Source: Bacteroides faecium
GTDB lineage: Bacteria; Bacteroidota; Bacteroidia; Bacteroidales; Bacteroidaceae
Direction of reading: 5' to 3'
Assembly: GCF_012113595.1 (NCBI RefSeq)
Contig: NZ_CP050831.1
Location: 5,518,001 to 5,582,000, forward strand
Length of the DNA: 64,000 bases
Below, piece by piece: positions 51,244 through 59,490 of this stretch; within the stretch, counting starts at the first letter, position 1; each line of letters begins with the position of its first letter. The notes beneath the pieces were generated by a model that did not search any database, had not been told where the DNA came from, and saw only the letters and a list, made by a program, of their open reading frames with translations. The translations under genes and the position numbers were made by a program.

Positions 51244-54200
51244 TTACTTTCCTTTTACTTTATAGAACATAGAATACAGCGCAGGAGTGACAAACAGGGT
51301 CAGTCCCGTAGCAAACGTCAGTCCGAAGATAATGGTGGCAGCCATCCCACCGAACGCTACGTCAAACAACAGAGGGACCATACCGAAAATGGTTGTCGTA
51401 GCCGCCATCAATACCGGACGGGTTCGGGAAACCGTAGCCTCAACGATTGAAGTGTACAAGTCAATCCCGCTCCGGTGCTGGACGTTAATCTCATCAATCA
51501 GTACGATTACATTCTTGATAATCATTCCGAGCAATCCCAGCCAACCGGCTATCGGGAAGAAACCGAAATCAAAGCCTGTCAGCAACATGCCGACAGCAAT
51601 GCCTATCAGTGAGAGGGGCAGGATGCAAATGATAATAACCGGTTCGCGGAAGTTGCCGAACAAAGCGACCAAAATAACAACCAATGCCAGAAATGCCAAC
51701 GGGAAGTATTTTGCAATAGCCTGCATCGCCTCTCCCTGGTCTTTATACTGTGCGTCCCAAAAGAAAGTATAACCTTCGGGAAGTTGCATATTCTCGATTT
51801 CCTGCCGGATTTCCCCATGTACTTCCGCCATCGTATGCCCCGGTTTCACACCGCACATGGCAGCCATTGAGAGTTGGCGGTTATAGGTTCGAACCTGTGG
51901 AAATTCCCAGGTCGTCTCTATCCGTTCCGTCACTTGCGAAAGCGGAGCCGACCTTTCTCCATTCCAAATAGAAAAATCGCCTAAAGAACCGACATCGGTT
52001 ATATCTACATTGCCTGATTTCAAAAGCACGGGGACTTTCTTTTCATCATCCCGGTAGATGCCAACGGGCAATCCGTCATTAATAGACTTCACCGATTCCA
52101 TCATAGAAGCCTTGGTAATGCCTAGTGCTCCGGCTTTCACCGGGTCGTACACCGGACGGATGACCATCGACATATTGCCCCATTCATTACGGGCATCCGC
52201 AACTTTCGGATTACGCCGCATTACTTCTATCGCCTGCCCGACCAATGAGTCGAGCACGGCAGGGTCCGGCCCCAGGAAGCGGGCTTCAATAACAGCTTCC
52301 GTCAACGGACTTAATTCGAACTTATTGACTTTAATCAGCGGTTCCGGGAACTTGATTGAAATCGAATCCTGTAAACGTGCATGCAACTGACGGGAAAGTT
52401 TTGACGTCTTGCATTTTACCAGTATCTGCGCATAATTGGACTGAGGGCCGAAAGATACATTAGACAAATAATAACGCGGCGGTGTCCTTCCGGCATACGT
52501 AGATACCATCTCCGTCTCCTCTTGCCCGCGAATAAAATCCGCCATCTCCATTGCCATCTTATCCGTCTCTTCTATCCGTGTCCCTTCGGGCAACCACATA
52601 TCCAGCGTAAAATATTGTTTGTCCAATGCGGGCACAAATACCTTCGGGATAAACTTAAAACTCCAGGCAGCCAATACCAGCATCACGACCATGCATCCTA
52701 CGGTGGCATACCGATGATTAATCACCCACCCCAGAGCCGAACGGAACTTATCATAATACTTACCTGCAAAAAGAGCAGCCTTCAATTCGTCGGGTCTTGG
52801 CCGACGGACAAACTCCTGAATAAAGAAAGGAGTCTGCGTCAGCGCAAAGACCCAACTGAACATCAGCGAAACGCCGATAACTACAACTAAGGATGACAAC
52901 AACTCGCCGGTGATATGCGGCGAATAATATATAGGCAAAAAAGTTAAAATAGCAATGATTGTTGCCGCCAGTAACGGTAACGCCGTCGAGGAACAAGCCC
53001 TCATAATAGCCACCCGCTTACGCATTCCACGCTGCATATTGACCAATGCCGAATCGGAAACCACAATGGCATTATCCACCAACATTCCCATGGCAATGAT
53101 AATAGCGGCTAGTGACATACGCTGCAAGGCTATTCCCTGTATCAACATGACTATCAACGTGGCAAAAATAGAAAAGACCAATCCGCTGCCAACCAGGACG
53201 CCGTTCTTAAATCCTATGAAGAAAAGCAGAATAGCAACTACCGTTACAACGGAAACAACCAGGTTTAAGATAAATCCCTGATTTGCCACGGCCGACTCAT
53301 ATCCCTGGTCGTAAATCGTCTGCAACTCAAAGCCTTCGGGCATTGTTTCCGAGAATTGTCCTATCTCTTTTTTCACCGCATCCGCCATATCAACCACATT
53401 TCCGGTGGGAACGGTAGAAATGGCAATTCCGACCGCTGGTTTTCCGTCAATCCGCATCTTATTGGCGGGCGGTATTTGGTAGCTTTCCTTTATTTCGGCA
53501 ATATCCGCCAACCGGAAATGTTCTCCTGTACGAGACACGATAGTCAGATTCTGTATATCGTCCAACGAATAGAAATTCCCAGTTGACTCGATACGTATCC
53601 GGTTCACTCCGGCATCAATACCACCGGCATCCACCACCCGGTTCTGCGCATCGAAAGCACGGGAAATATCCGCTGTAGTAATGCCGCTCCGTGCCATAAC
53701 GGACGGGCTGAGAACAACATCAATCGTAGGAGACTGCACACCATAAATTTCTATCTTCGCTACATCTTTCACTTTTAGCAACTCATTCTTGATAAGTTTT
53801 GCCTGGTCTTCGAGTTCCCGGTAAGAATGTCCTTCACCGGTCAATCCATAAAAAACACCCAACACGTCGCCAAAATCATCGTTCACTACCGATGGTCCTG
53901 CACCGGCAGGAAGTTTCGACTGCACGTCATTGACTTTCCGACGAAGTTTGTCCCATAGCTGCTGCATCTCGTCCGCACGGATTTCTTTCTTTACGTAAAC
54001 CGTTATCTTAGAAAGCCCTGCACGGTTTTCCGTTTTGAGATAGTATAATTCTCCCAATGACTGTATGGACTCTTCCAGTACGTCCGTCACTTGCGACTGG
54101 ACTTCGGAAGGAGAAGCTCCCGGATAAGGAGTCAGCACCAATGCCTGTTTGATTGTAAACGGCGCATCTTCCAGCTTTCCCATTTTCACATAAGAAAGCA

Positions 54201-54276
54201 GTCCGCCCCCCAATACGAGCAGTAACAGCAGAATAGTCACCGACCTCTTCTGCAAGAAATATTTAACGAATTTCAT
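51244..54276 (-). CDS. RND-superfamily efflux pump, AcrB-type
   Basis: A 1010-residue inner-membrane pump with about 12 transmembrane segments and two large periplasmic loops. In the TM4 relay the usual Asp pair is D401-N402 (GMLVDNAIVVSD), a known variant. The N-terminus reads VTILLLLLVLGGGLLSYVKMGKLEDAPF. It uses the proton gradient to expel amphipathic compounds together with the adaptor and TolC-type channel on either side. The substrate is unknown. Confidence 0.92.
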   Translation of the reverse strand: MKFVKYFLQKRSVTILLLLLVLGGGLLSYVKMGKLEDAPFTIKQALVLTPYPGASPSEVQSQVTDVLEESIQSLGELYYLKTENRAGLSKITVYVKKEIRADEMQQLWDKLRRKVNDVQSKLPAGAGPSVVNDDFGDVLGVFYGLTGEGHSYRELEDQAKLIKNELLKVKDVAKIEIYGVQSPTIDVVLSPSVMARSGITTADISRAFDAQNRVVDAGGIDAGVNRIRIESTGNFYSLDDIQNLTIVSRTGEHFRLADIAEIKESYQIPPANKMRIDGKPAVGIAISTVPTGNVVDMADAVKKEIGQFSETMPEGFELQTIYDQGYESAVANQGFILNLVVSVVTVVAILLFFIGFKNGVLVGSGLVFSIFATLIVMLIQGIALQRMSLAAIIIAMGMLVDNAIVVSDSALVNMQRGMRKRVAIMRACSSTALPLLAATIIAILTFLPIYYSPHITGELLSSLVVVIGVSLMFSWVFALTQTPFFIQEFVRRPRPDELKAALFAGKYYDKFRSALGWVINHRYATVGCMVVMLVLAAWSFKFIPKVFVPALDKQYFTLDMWLPEGTRIEETDKMAMEMADFIRGQEETEMVSTYAGRTPPRYYLSNVSFGPQSNYAQILVKCKTSKLSRQLHARLQDSISIKFPEPLIKVNKFELSPLTEAVIEARFLGPDPAVLDSLVGQAIEVMRRNPKVADARNEWGNMSMVIRPVYDPVKAGALGITKASMMESVKSINDGLPVGIYRDDEKKVPVLLKSGNVDITDVGSLGDFSIWNGERSAPLSQVTERIETTWEFPQVRTYNRQLSMAAMCGVKPGHTMAEVHGEIRQEIENMQLPEGYTFFWDAQYKDQGEAMQAIAKYFPLAFLALVVILVALFGNFREPVIIICILPLSLIGIAVGMLLTGFDFGFFPIAGWLGLLGMIIKNVIVLIDEINVQHRSGIDLYTSIVEATVSRTRPVLMAATTTIFGMVPLLFDVAFGGMAATIIFGLTFATGLTLFVTPALYSMFYKVKGK

Positions 54277-54286
54277 ACTTTTCCAC

Positions 54287-55357
54287 TTACTTTTGAGCAG
54301 TTATCGGCTTTTCCCGTTTCTTATTCATGACTTCTACCAGTGTTCCTTCCGACAGAAAACGCAATTTGCTGACAGCCACCGTTTCTCCTGCCTGCAACCC
54401 ACCTTTCACTTCTACTTTTCCATCCGGAAGCAGTTCGCCCAACACCACTTTTTTCCTTGAAACTTTTCCTGTCGCATCATCTACCGTCCAGACGTAATCA
54501 CCCTCACTGGGGCGGTGGCTAAGAGCCATTTGCGGCACAGTCACTATCGGAGCCGACGATGAAGACGGAAGTTCAAGCAGCATCTTCCCGGAAATACCTG
54601 CGCGCCATTCTCCTTGTTTATTAGGCAGCAACGCAGTCAACAGAAAAGAAAGATTGTTTCGCGTAGTGCTTTTGGAGACTTCCACTACTTTCGCCGGATA
54701 TACGGCATCCGGGCAAACATCAAAACGGACGCCTATTTCTTTTATTTTTTCCGCTCGAAACGCTATATCTTGCGTGATATACGCCTCTATCTTCAGTTGA
54801 GTGATATCAATAAAAGAAACGACAGGTTGAGTTGCTTTTACATCCTGGAACTTCTCGATATACACCTCTCCGACGTATCCGTCGAAAGGAGCAACCAGCC
54901 GGGTATCATTCAGTTCATTCGTTGCTGTCTCAAAAGCTGTTTTGGCAGAAGTATAATCGGCACGTGCCTTTTCATAGGCGCTTGCCGACAAATTATCTTT
55001 CTCATACAGCACTTTTATCCGCTCAAACTCCGCTTTTACCTGATTGTAGACAGCTTCCGCACGCTCTTTGCGAATACGGAAATCGCGGGAGTCTATTTCA
55101 GCAATAATATCCCCGCGATGATAGAAATTTCCGGCATACACCTCGAAGCGGTCAATCGGTCCGCCTACCCTGAAAGAGAGTTCTGTTTCCTTGAATGGTT
55201 TTGAGATAAACGAGAACTCACGTTCCGATGAAGGAACCAAGGTTTCCGCTTCCGCTACTTTCACCCGTACAGGTTCATCTGCCTTTTTCTCTCCCTTTCC
55301 ACAGGAAGCAAACAAGCAAAGGCAAAAAATACATACTGAGAATTTAGTCGTTGTCAT
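54287..55357 (-). CDS. RND periplasmic adaptor lipoprotein
   Basis: A 356-residue adaptor with a lipoprotein signal (FCLCLFASCGKG), a barrel-sandwich hybrid (ETELSFRVGGPIDRFEVYAGNFYHRGDIIAEID), a helical hairpin (residues about 90-150), a second sandwich half (NDTRLVAPFDGYVGEVYIEKFQ) and a membrane-proximal domain. It is the first gene of adaptor-pump-channel-kinase-regulator and lies 10 bp before the pump. Confidence 0.92.
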   Translation of the reverse strand: MTTTKFSVCIFCLCLFASCGKGEKKADEPVRVKVAEAETLVPSSEREFSFISKPFKETELSFRVGGPIDRFEVYAGNFYHRGDIIAEIDSRDFRIRKERAEAVYNQVKAEFERIKVLYEKDNLSASAYEKARADYTSAKTAFETATNELNDTRLVAPFDGYVGEVYIEKFQDVKATQPVVSFIDITQLKIEAYITQDIAFRAEKIKEIGVRFDVCPDAVYPAKVVEVSKSTTRNNLSFLLTALLPNKQGEWRAGISGKMLLELPSSSSAPIVTVPQMALSHRPSEGDYVWTVDDATGKVSRKKVVLGELLPDGKVEVKGGLQAGETVAVSKLRFLSEGTLVEVMNKKREKPITAQK

Positions 55358-55484
55358 TCTATTCTAAATAAGTTATGTTATCAACGGCGCGAAAATAGAA
55401 GAAAAGGGGAAAAGCATCCGTTTTTAAATTTCCGGGACGGAAAAAGAAGGGGATGAAACGGAAAAAGAAAAGATGAAAGAAGGT

Positions 55485-55523
55485 AAAAAAATCCTGTCTC
55501 ACTTAATATTGTGAGACAGGATA
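55485..55523 (-). terminator. Terminator of the toxin-antitoxin pair
   Basis: ATCCTGTCTCAC and GTGAGACAGGAT form a perfect 12-bp stem with an 8-nt loop. A T run follows on the minus strand. It separates the pair from the RND operon. The 130 bp between it and the RND adaptor start should hold the RND promoter; TATTTTCG on the minus strand near 55390 is a weak candidate. Confidence 0.8.
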
Positions 55524-55555
55524 TGATATGCTATATTTCTACTAAAAACTATCAA

Positions 55556-55897
55556 CTAAAGGAAACCGTTCTTTTTCAAAATTTCAAGTAACTCTTTATC
55601 AGAGATACTAATACGTTCAGACTTATCATAAATAAAGTGCAAACCTATTTCCATATTTTCGTCAGATAACACCAATATCAATGTTATAACTCTGGCACCA
55701 CCACTTTTACCTTTTCCTTTCGAAGAAATCGCCATACGAACTTTACGAATACCTTTTCCTAAATCAGCACCTTGCATCGGATTTTCTTTTAAAGATTCAA
55801 GCAAATTAGCATAATCTTCTTTAATAGAGCGATATTTCTTAGACAATCTTTTGATTTCCCGTTCAAACTGTGGGTAAATCTTAACTTTATAATTCAT
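55556..55897 (-). CDS. RelE/ParE-superfamily toxin
   Basis: A 113-residue basic protein with the RelE-like pattern: N-terminal helices (YPQFEREIKRLSKKYRSI), then strands with IRKVRMAISSKGKGKSGGARVITLILVL and IGLHFIYDKSER. RelE-type toxins cut mRNA at the ribosome, and ParE-type relatives block gyrase; which applies here is not clear. Its start overlaps the end of the upstream antitoxin gene by 11 bp, the usual arrangement of translational coupling. Confidence 0.8.
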   Translation of the reverse strand: MNYKVKIYPQFEREIKRLSKKYRSIKEDYANLLESLKENPMQGADLGKGIRKVRMAISSKGKGKSGGARVITLILVLSDENMEIGLHFIYDKSERISISDKELLEILKKNGFL

Positions 55898-56162
55898 CCA
55901 GTAAGTCCTCCGCAGCTCTTCCCTCTAAACGTCCCTCCATCCTCAACTTTATATCCTTACAAGCCAAATCAAATCCTGCCAGAATTTCAGACTTTGTCAT
56001 CTCTGCATCGCCAATTTCCTCTTTATTAGCCAATGTAGATGCTTTTTCCTTTTCTGCCACCAACTTCTTAATGCTCTTTAAAGCCTTTTTCATATAATTT
56101 TCATCATCAGCTATATAACTCAACTGACGAAAGAATTCCGAATTTAGATTCATCATTTCCAT
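55887..56162 (-). CDS. Antitoxin of the RelE-like pair
   Basis: A 91-residue, mostly helical acidic protein (MMNLNSEFFRQLSYIADDENYMKKALKSIKKLVAEKE, then EILAGFDLACKDIKLRMEGRLEGRAAEDLLDEL). It has no clear HTH. It is identified as the antitoxin from its position ahead of, and overlap with, the toxin gene and its size. The C-terminal part would mask the toxin. Confidence 0.72.
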   Translation of the reverse strand: MEMMNLNSEFFRQLSYIADDENYMKKALKSIKKLVAEKEKASTLANKEEIGDAEMTKSEILAGFDLACKDIKLRMEGRLEGRAAEDLLDEL

Positions 56163-56283
56163 TACAATCTCCTTTCTTCCTTTAATTTTCTGTACTACAA
56201 AGATAACGAAACCAATTAAATAACACTACTTTTGCACCGCTATTTCAATTTTGAAACAATATTAAATACCATAATGCTGATTT

Positions 56284-57585
56284 ATGACTGAAGAAAAAAC
56301 ACATAAAGACCGTATCGGGAGCTGGTGGGCACTAAGTCCGCTGTTCGTATTCTTATGCCTTTATCTCTTGACTTCTATCCTTGTCAACGACTTCTACAAA
56401 GTACCTATCACGGTCGCTTTCCTCGTTTCTTCCTGCTACGCCATCGCCATTACCAAGGGATTGAAACTGGACCAACGTATCTATCAGTTCTCCGTGGGAG
56501 CTGCCAATAAGAATATTCTCCTGATGATATGGATATTCATCCTTGCCGGAGCCTTCGCGCAGAGCGCCAAGCAGATGGGAGCCATCGACGCGACCGTCAA
56601 CCTGACGCTGCATATTCTTCCCGATAACCTGTTACTGGCAGGAATATTTATCGCCGCCTGCTTCATCTCCCTGTCCATCGGAACCAGCGTAGGCACTATT
56701 GTCGCCCTCACCCCCGTTGCTGTCGGACTGGCGGAAAAGACAGAAATAGCCCTTCCTTTTATGGTAGCTGTCGTGGTCGGCGGTTCTTTTTTCGGAGATA
56801 ACCTGTCATTTATTTCAGATACAACCATCGCCTCAACGAAAACACAGGAATGTGTGATGCGTGACAAATTCCGGGTAAACTCCATGATAGTGGTTCCGGC
56901 AGCCGTCATCGTATTGGGTATTTATATCTTCCAAGGATTATCCATCACCGCACCCGTCCAGATAGAGACTATCGAATGGATAAAGGTTATACCATATATA
57001 ATAGTATTAGGAACAGCCGTTGCCGGCATGAATGTAATGCTCGTATTAATTATAGGTATATTGACGACCGGCATCATCGGCATCGCTACCGGAAGCTTCG
57101 GAGTCTTCGACTGGTTCGGAGCTATGGGAACCGGAATAACAGGAATGGGAGAACTCATCATCATTACCCTGTTGGCAGGCGGTATGCTGGAAACCATCCG
57201 CTATAATGGCGGCATTGATTTTATTATCCGGAAACTGACCCGCCACGTCAACGGCAAGCGGGGCGCAGAATTGAGCATCGCCGCTCTGGTAAGTATCGCC
57301 AACCTGTGTACCGCCAATAACACTATCGCCATCATCACCACAGGACCGATAGCCAGGGATATCGCCCAAAAGTTCCATCTCGACCGGAGAAAAACCGCCA
57401 GTATCCTCGACACGTTCTCCTGCCTGATACAAGGGATTATCCCATACGGAGCGCAGATGCTGATTGCAGCGGGACTTGCCAATATCTCCCCTATCAGTAT
57501 CATCGGCAATCTCTATTATCCTTTTACGATGGGAGCCTGCGCATTGCTCGCCATTCTGTTCCGATATCCGAAACGATATTCGTAA
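56284..57585 (+). CDS. nhaC: NhaC-family Na+/H+ antiporter
   Basis: A 433-residue membrane protein with about 11 hydrophobic segments and the NhaC family signatures FISLSIGTSVGTIVALTPVA and VGGSFFGDNLSFISDTTIASTKTQ. It exchanges sodium, or a related solute pair such as malate/lactate in some relatives, for protons. It stands alone upstream of rpsP on the same strand. Confidence 0.88.
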   Translation: MTEEKTHKDRIGSWWALSPLFVFLCLYLLTSILVNDFYKVPITVAFLVSSCYAIAITKGLKLDQRIYQFSVGAANKNILLMIWIFILAGAFAQSAKQMGAIDATVNLTLHILPDNLLLAGIFIAACFISLSIGTSVGTIVALTPVAVGLAEKTEIALPFMVAVVVGGSFFGDNLSFISDTTIASTKTQECVMRDKFRVNSMIVVPAAVIVLGIYIFQGLSITAPVQIETIEWIKVIPYIIVLGTAVAGMNVMLVLIIGILTTGIIGIATGSFGVFDWFGAMGTGITGMGELIIITLLAGGMLETIRYNGGIDFIIRKLTRHVNGKRGAELSIAALVSIANLCTANNTIAIITTGPIARDIAQKFHLDRRKTASILDTFSCLIQGIIPYGAQMLIAAGLANISPISIIGNLYYPFTMGACALLAILFRYPKRYS

Positions 57586-57600
57586 AAAAGGGGCGAAATG

Positions 57601-57631
57601 TTTGTCAATCAAAAGAAAAGCCGTATCTTTG
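57601..57631 (+). promoter_or_regulatory. rpsP promoter
   Basis: TTTG (57601-57604), a 19-bp spacer and TATCTTTG (57624-57631) match the Bacteroides consensus exactly, 61 bp before the start codon. Confidence 0.8.
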
Positions 57632-57691
57632 CGCCCGCTATTACGAGATAATAGCATAATTCAAATCAATCATTAAAAACAATTATTTAAA

Positions 57692-58243
57692 ATGGCAACT
57701 AGAATCAGATTGCAGAGACACGGACGTAAAAGTTACGCGTTCTATTCAATTGTAATTGCAGACAGCAGAGCACCACGTGATGGTAAATTTATTGAGAAGA
57801 TTGGTACTTACAACCCTAACACCAATCCTGCTACAGTAGATTTGAATTTCGACGCTGCATTGGCATGGGTACTGAAAGGTGCACAACCAAGCGACACTGT
57901 ACGTAACATCCTTTCCCGTGAAGGAGTTTACATGAAGAAACATCTTATGGGCGGTGTAGCAAAAGGCGCATTCGGAGAAGCAGAAGCAGATGCTAAATTC
58001 GAAGCTTGGAAAAACAACAAACAGTCAGGTCTGGCTGCTTTGAAAGCTAAACAAGACGAAGAAAAGAAAGCTGAAGCTAAAGCACGTCTGGAAGCAGAAA
58101 AGAAAATCAACGAAGTGAAAGCAAAAGCACTCGCTGAAAAGAAAGCTGCTGAAGCTGCTGAAAAAGCTGCTGCTGAAGCACCCGCAGAAGAAGCTGCAGC
58201 TCCGGCTGAAGAAGCTCCTGCAACAGAAGCTGCTGCTGAATAA
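57692..58243 (+). CDS. rpsP: 30S ribosomal protein S16 with long Ala/Glu/Lys-rich tail
   Basis: A 183-residue protein. Residues 1-80 are normal S16 (MATRIRLQRHGRKSYAFYSIVIADSRAPRDGKFIEKIGTYNP). The remaining hundred residues form a helical, low-complexity tail rich in Ala, Glu and Lys (KKAEAKARLEAEKKINEVKAKA, then AEEAAAPAEEAPATEAAAE). Most bacterial S16 proteins are about 80-90 residues; such a tail is seen in Bacteroidota. The tail's role is unknown. It is monocistronic, with a strong promoter and terminator. Confidence 0.96.
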   Translation: MATRIRLQRHGRKSYAFYSIVIADSRAPRDGKFIEKIGTYNPNTNPATVDLNFDAALAWVLKGAQPSDTVRNILSREGVYMKKHLMGGVAKGAFGEAEADAKFEAWKNNKQSGLAALKAKQDEEKKAEAKARLEAEKKINEVKAKALAEKKAAEAAEKAAAEAPAEEAAAPAEEAPATEAAAE

Positions 58244-58284
58244 TTTTCGGCAGATTCCGAATAAGAAATCAGGAAAAAGCTATA

Positions 58285-58318
58285 AATCCTCTCCGGTTCG
58301 CCGGAGGGGATTTTTTTA
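58285..58318 (+). terminator. rpsP terminator
   Basis: AATCCTCTCCGG-TTCG-CCGGAGGGGATT with a UUCG loop and seven T residues after the stem. Confidence 0.9.
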
Positions 58319-58387
58319 TATCTCATTTTATGCTCTAAAACATAGTGTTTAATTAGTCTCTTTCAGAATAAAATGCCTTTCTTTGCA

Positions 58388-58410
58388 TCAGCATAGTTCA
58401 GCACAGTTAT
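58388..58410. promoter_or_regulatory. FucR operator upstream of fucR
   Basis: A 23-bp site made of two tandem CAGCATAGTT/CAGCACAGTT decamers. It differs at only two positions from the site before fucI at 59440-59462. It lies 17 bp before the fucR start, consistent with autorepression. Confidence 0.65.
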
Positions 58411-58426
58411 CTCTTATAAAACTAAC

Positions 58427-59422
58427 ATGAAACGAACTGATAAGAAAGCAACATTCGGGCAGCAGTCCAGTAAGGTCACGCAGTTGGCAGACAACCTTAG
58501 CCAGGCTATTTCCAAGAAAGAATTTCTTGAAGGAGATTCTTTGCCTTCTATCAATCAGTTGAGTGCACAATATGGAGTATCGCGTGATACAGTATTCAAG
58601 GCTTTCCTTGACTTACGCGAACGGGGACTGATTGACTCCACTCCCGGAAAAGGATACTATGTGACGAGTCAGGTAACAAATGTTTTACTGCTCCTCGACC
58701 AATATACTCCATTTAAAGAAGCATTATACAACAGTTTCGTCAAGCATCTGCCTATCAATTATAAGGTAGACTTGCTATTTCACCAATACAACGAACGGCT
58801 GTTCAATACCATCATCCGTGAATCCATAGGAAAGTACAATAAATATATAGTGATGAATTTCGATAATGAGAAATTCAGCACGGCATTAAATAAGATTAAT
58901 CCTGCCAGGCTGCTACTACTCGACTTCGGTAAATTCGAAAAAGAGAAGTACTTCTATATCTGCCAGGACTTTGACGAATCATTCTTTCAGGCATTACTGG
59001 CACTGAAAGAAAGGATGCACAGATACCGCCAAATCGTTTTCCTGTTCTCCAAAGGACTGAAACACCCGCAAAGCAGCAAAGATTATTTCATCCGCTTTTG
59101 CGAAGAGCAGGGATTCTCGTATGAGATACAGGAAAATCTCGAAAACCTGGTGGTACGGAAAGAAACAGCCTACATTGCCATCAAACAACAGGACGTAGTA
59201 AAGGTAGTGAAACAAGGAAGATTGGAAGGACTGAAATGCGGAAAAGATTTCGGTCTGCTGGCATACAATGATATTCCTTCTTATGAAGTTATCGACGAAG
59301 GAATCACTTCATTGAGTATCGACTGGGAAATGATGGGGAACGAAGCGGCAAACTTCGTCCTTAATGATACGCCTATACAGAAGTACCTGCCTACTGAAGT
59401 CAGACTTCGAAAGTCACTCTAA
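58427..59422 (+). CDS. fucR: GntR-type fucose regulator FucR
   Basis: A 331-residue regulator. The N-terminal GntR winged helix reads LADNLSQAISKKEFLEGDSLPSINQLSAQYGVSRDTVFKAFLDLRERGLIDSTPGKGYYV, and the C-terminal domain resembles LacI-type effector domains (GLLAYNDIPSYEVIDEGITSLSIDWEMMG). Its position before fucI-fucA-fucK matches the described Bacteroides thetaiotaomicron regulator, a repressor relieved by L-fucose. Two matching operator sites flank the gene. Confidence 0.92.
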   Translation: MKRTDKKATFGQQSSKVTQLADNLSQAISKKEFLEGDSLPSINQLSAQYGVSRDTVFKAFLDLRERGLIDSTPGKGYYVTSQVTNVLLLLDQYTPFKEALYNSFVKHLPINYKVDLLFHQYNERLFNTIIRESIGKYNKYIVMNFDNEKFSTALNKINPARLLLLDFGKFEKEKYFYICQDFDESFFQALLALKERMHRYRQIVFLFSKGLKHPQSSKDYFIRFCEEQGFSYEIQENLENLVVRKETAYIAIKQQDVVKVVKQGRLEGLKCGKDFGLLAYNDIPSYEVIDEGITSLSIDWEMMGNEAANFVLNDTPIQKYLPTEVRLRKSL

Positions 59423-59439
59423 TTTTTTTTGCCATTCAA

Positions 59440-59462
59440 TCAGCACAGTTCAGCACAGATAT
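59440..59462. promoter_or_regulatory. FucR operator upstream of fucI
   Basis: The second copy of the FucR site: two tandem CAGCACAG(T/A)T decamers, 28 bp before the fucI start. Confidence 0.7.
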
Positions 59463-59490
59463 TAATTAACTATATAATTAAAAAGAAACC

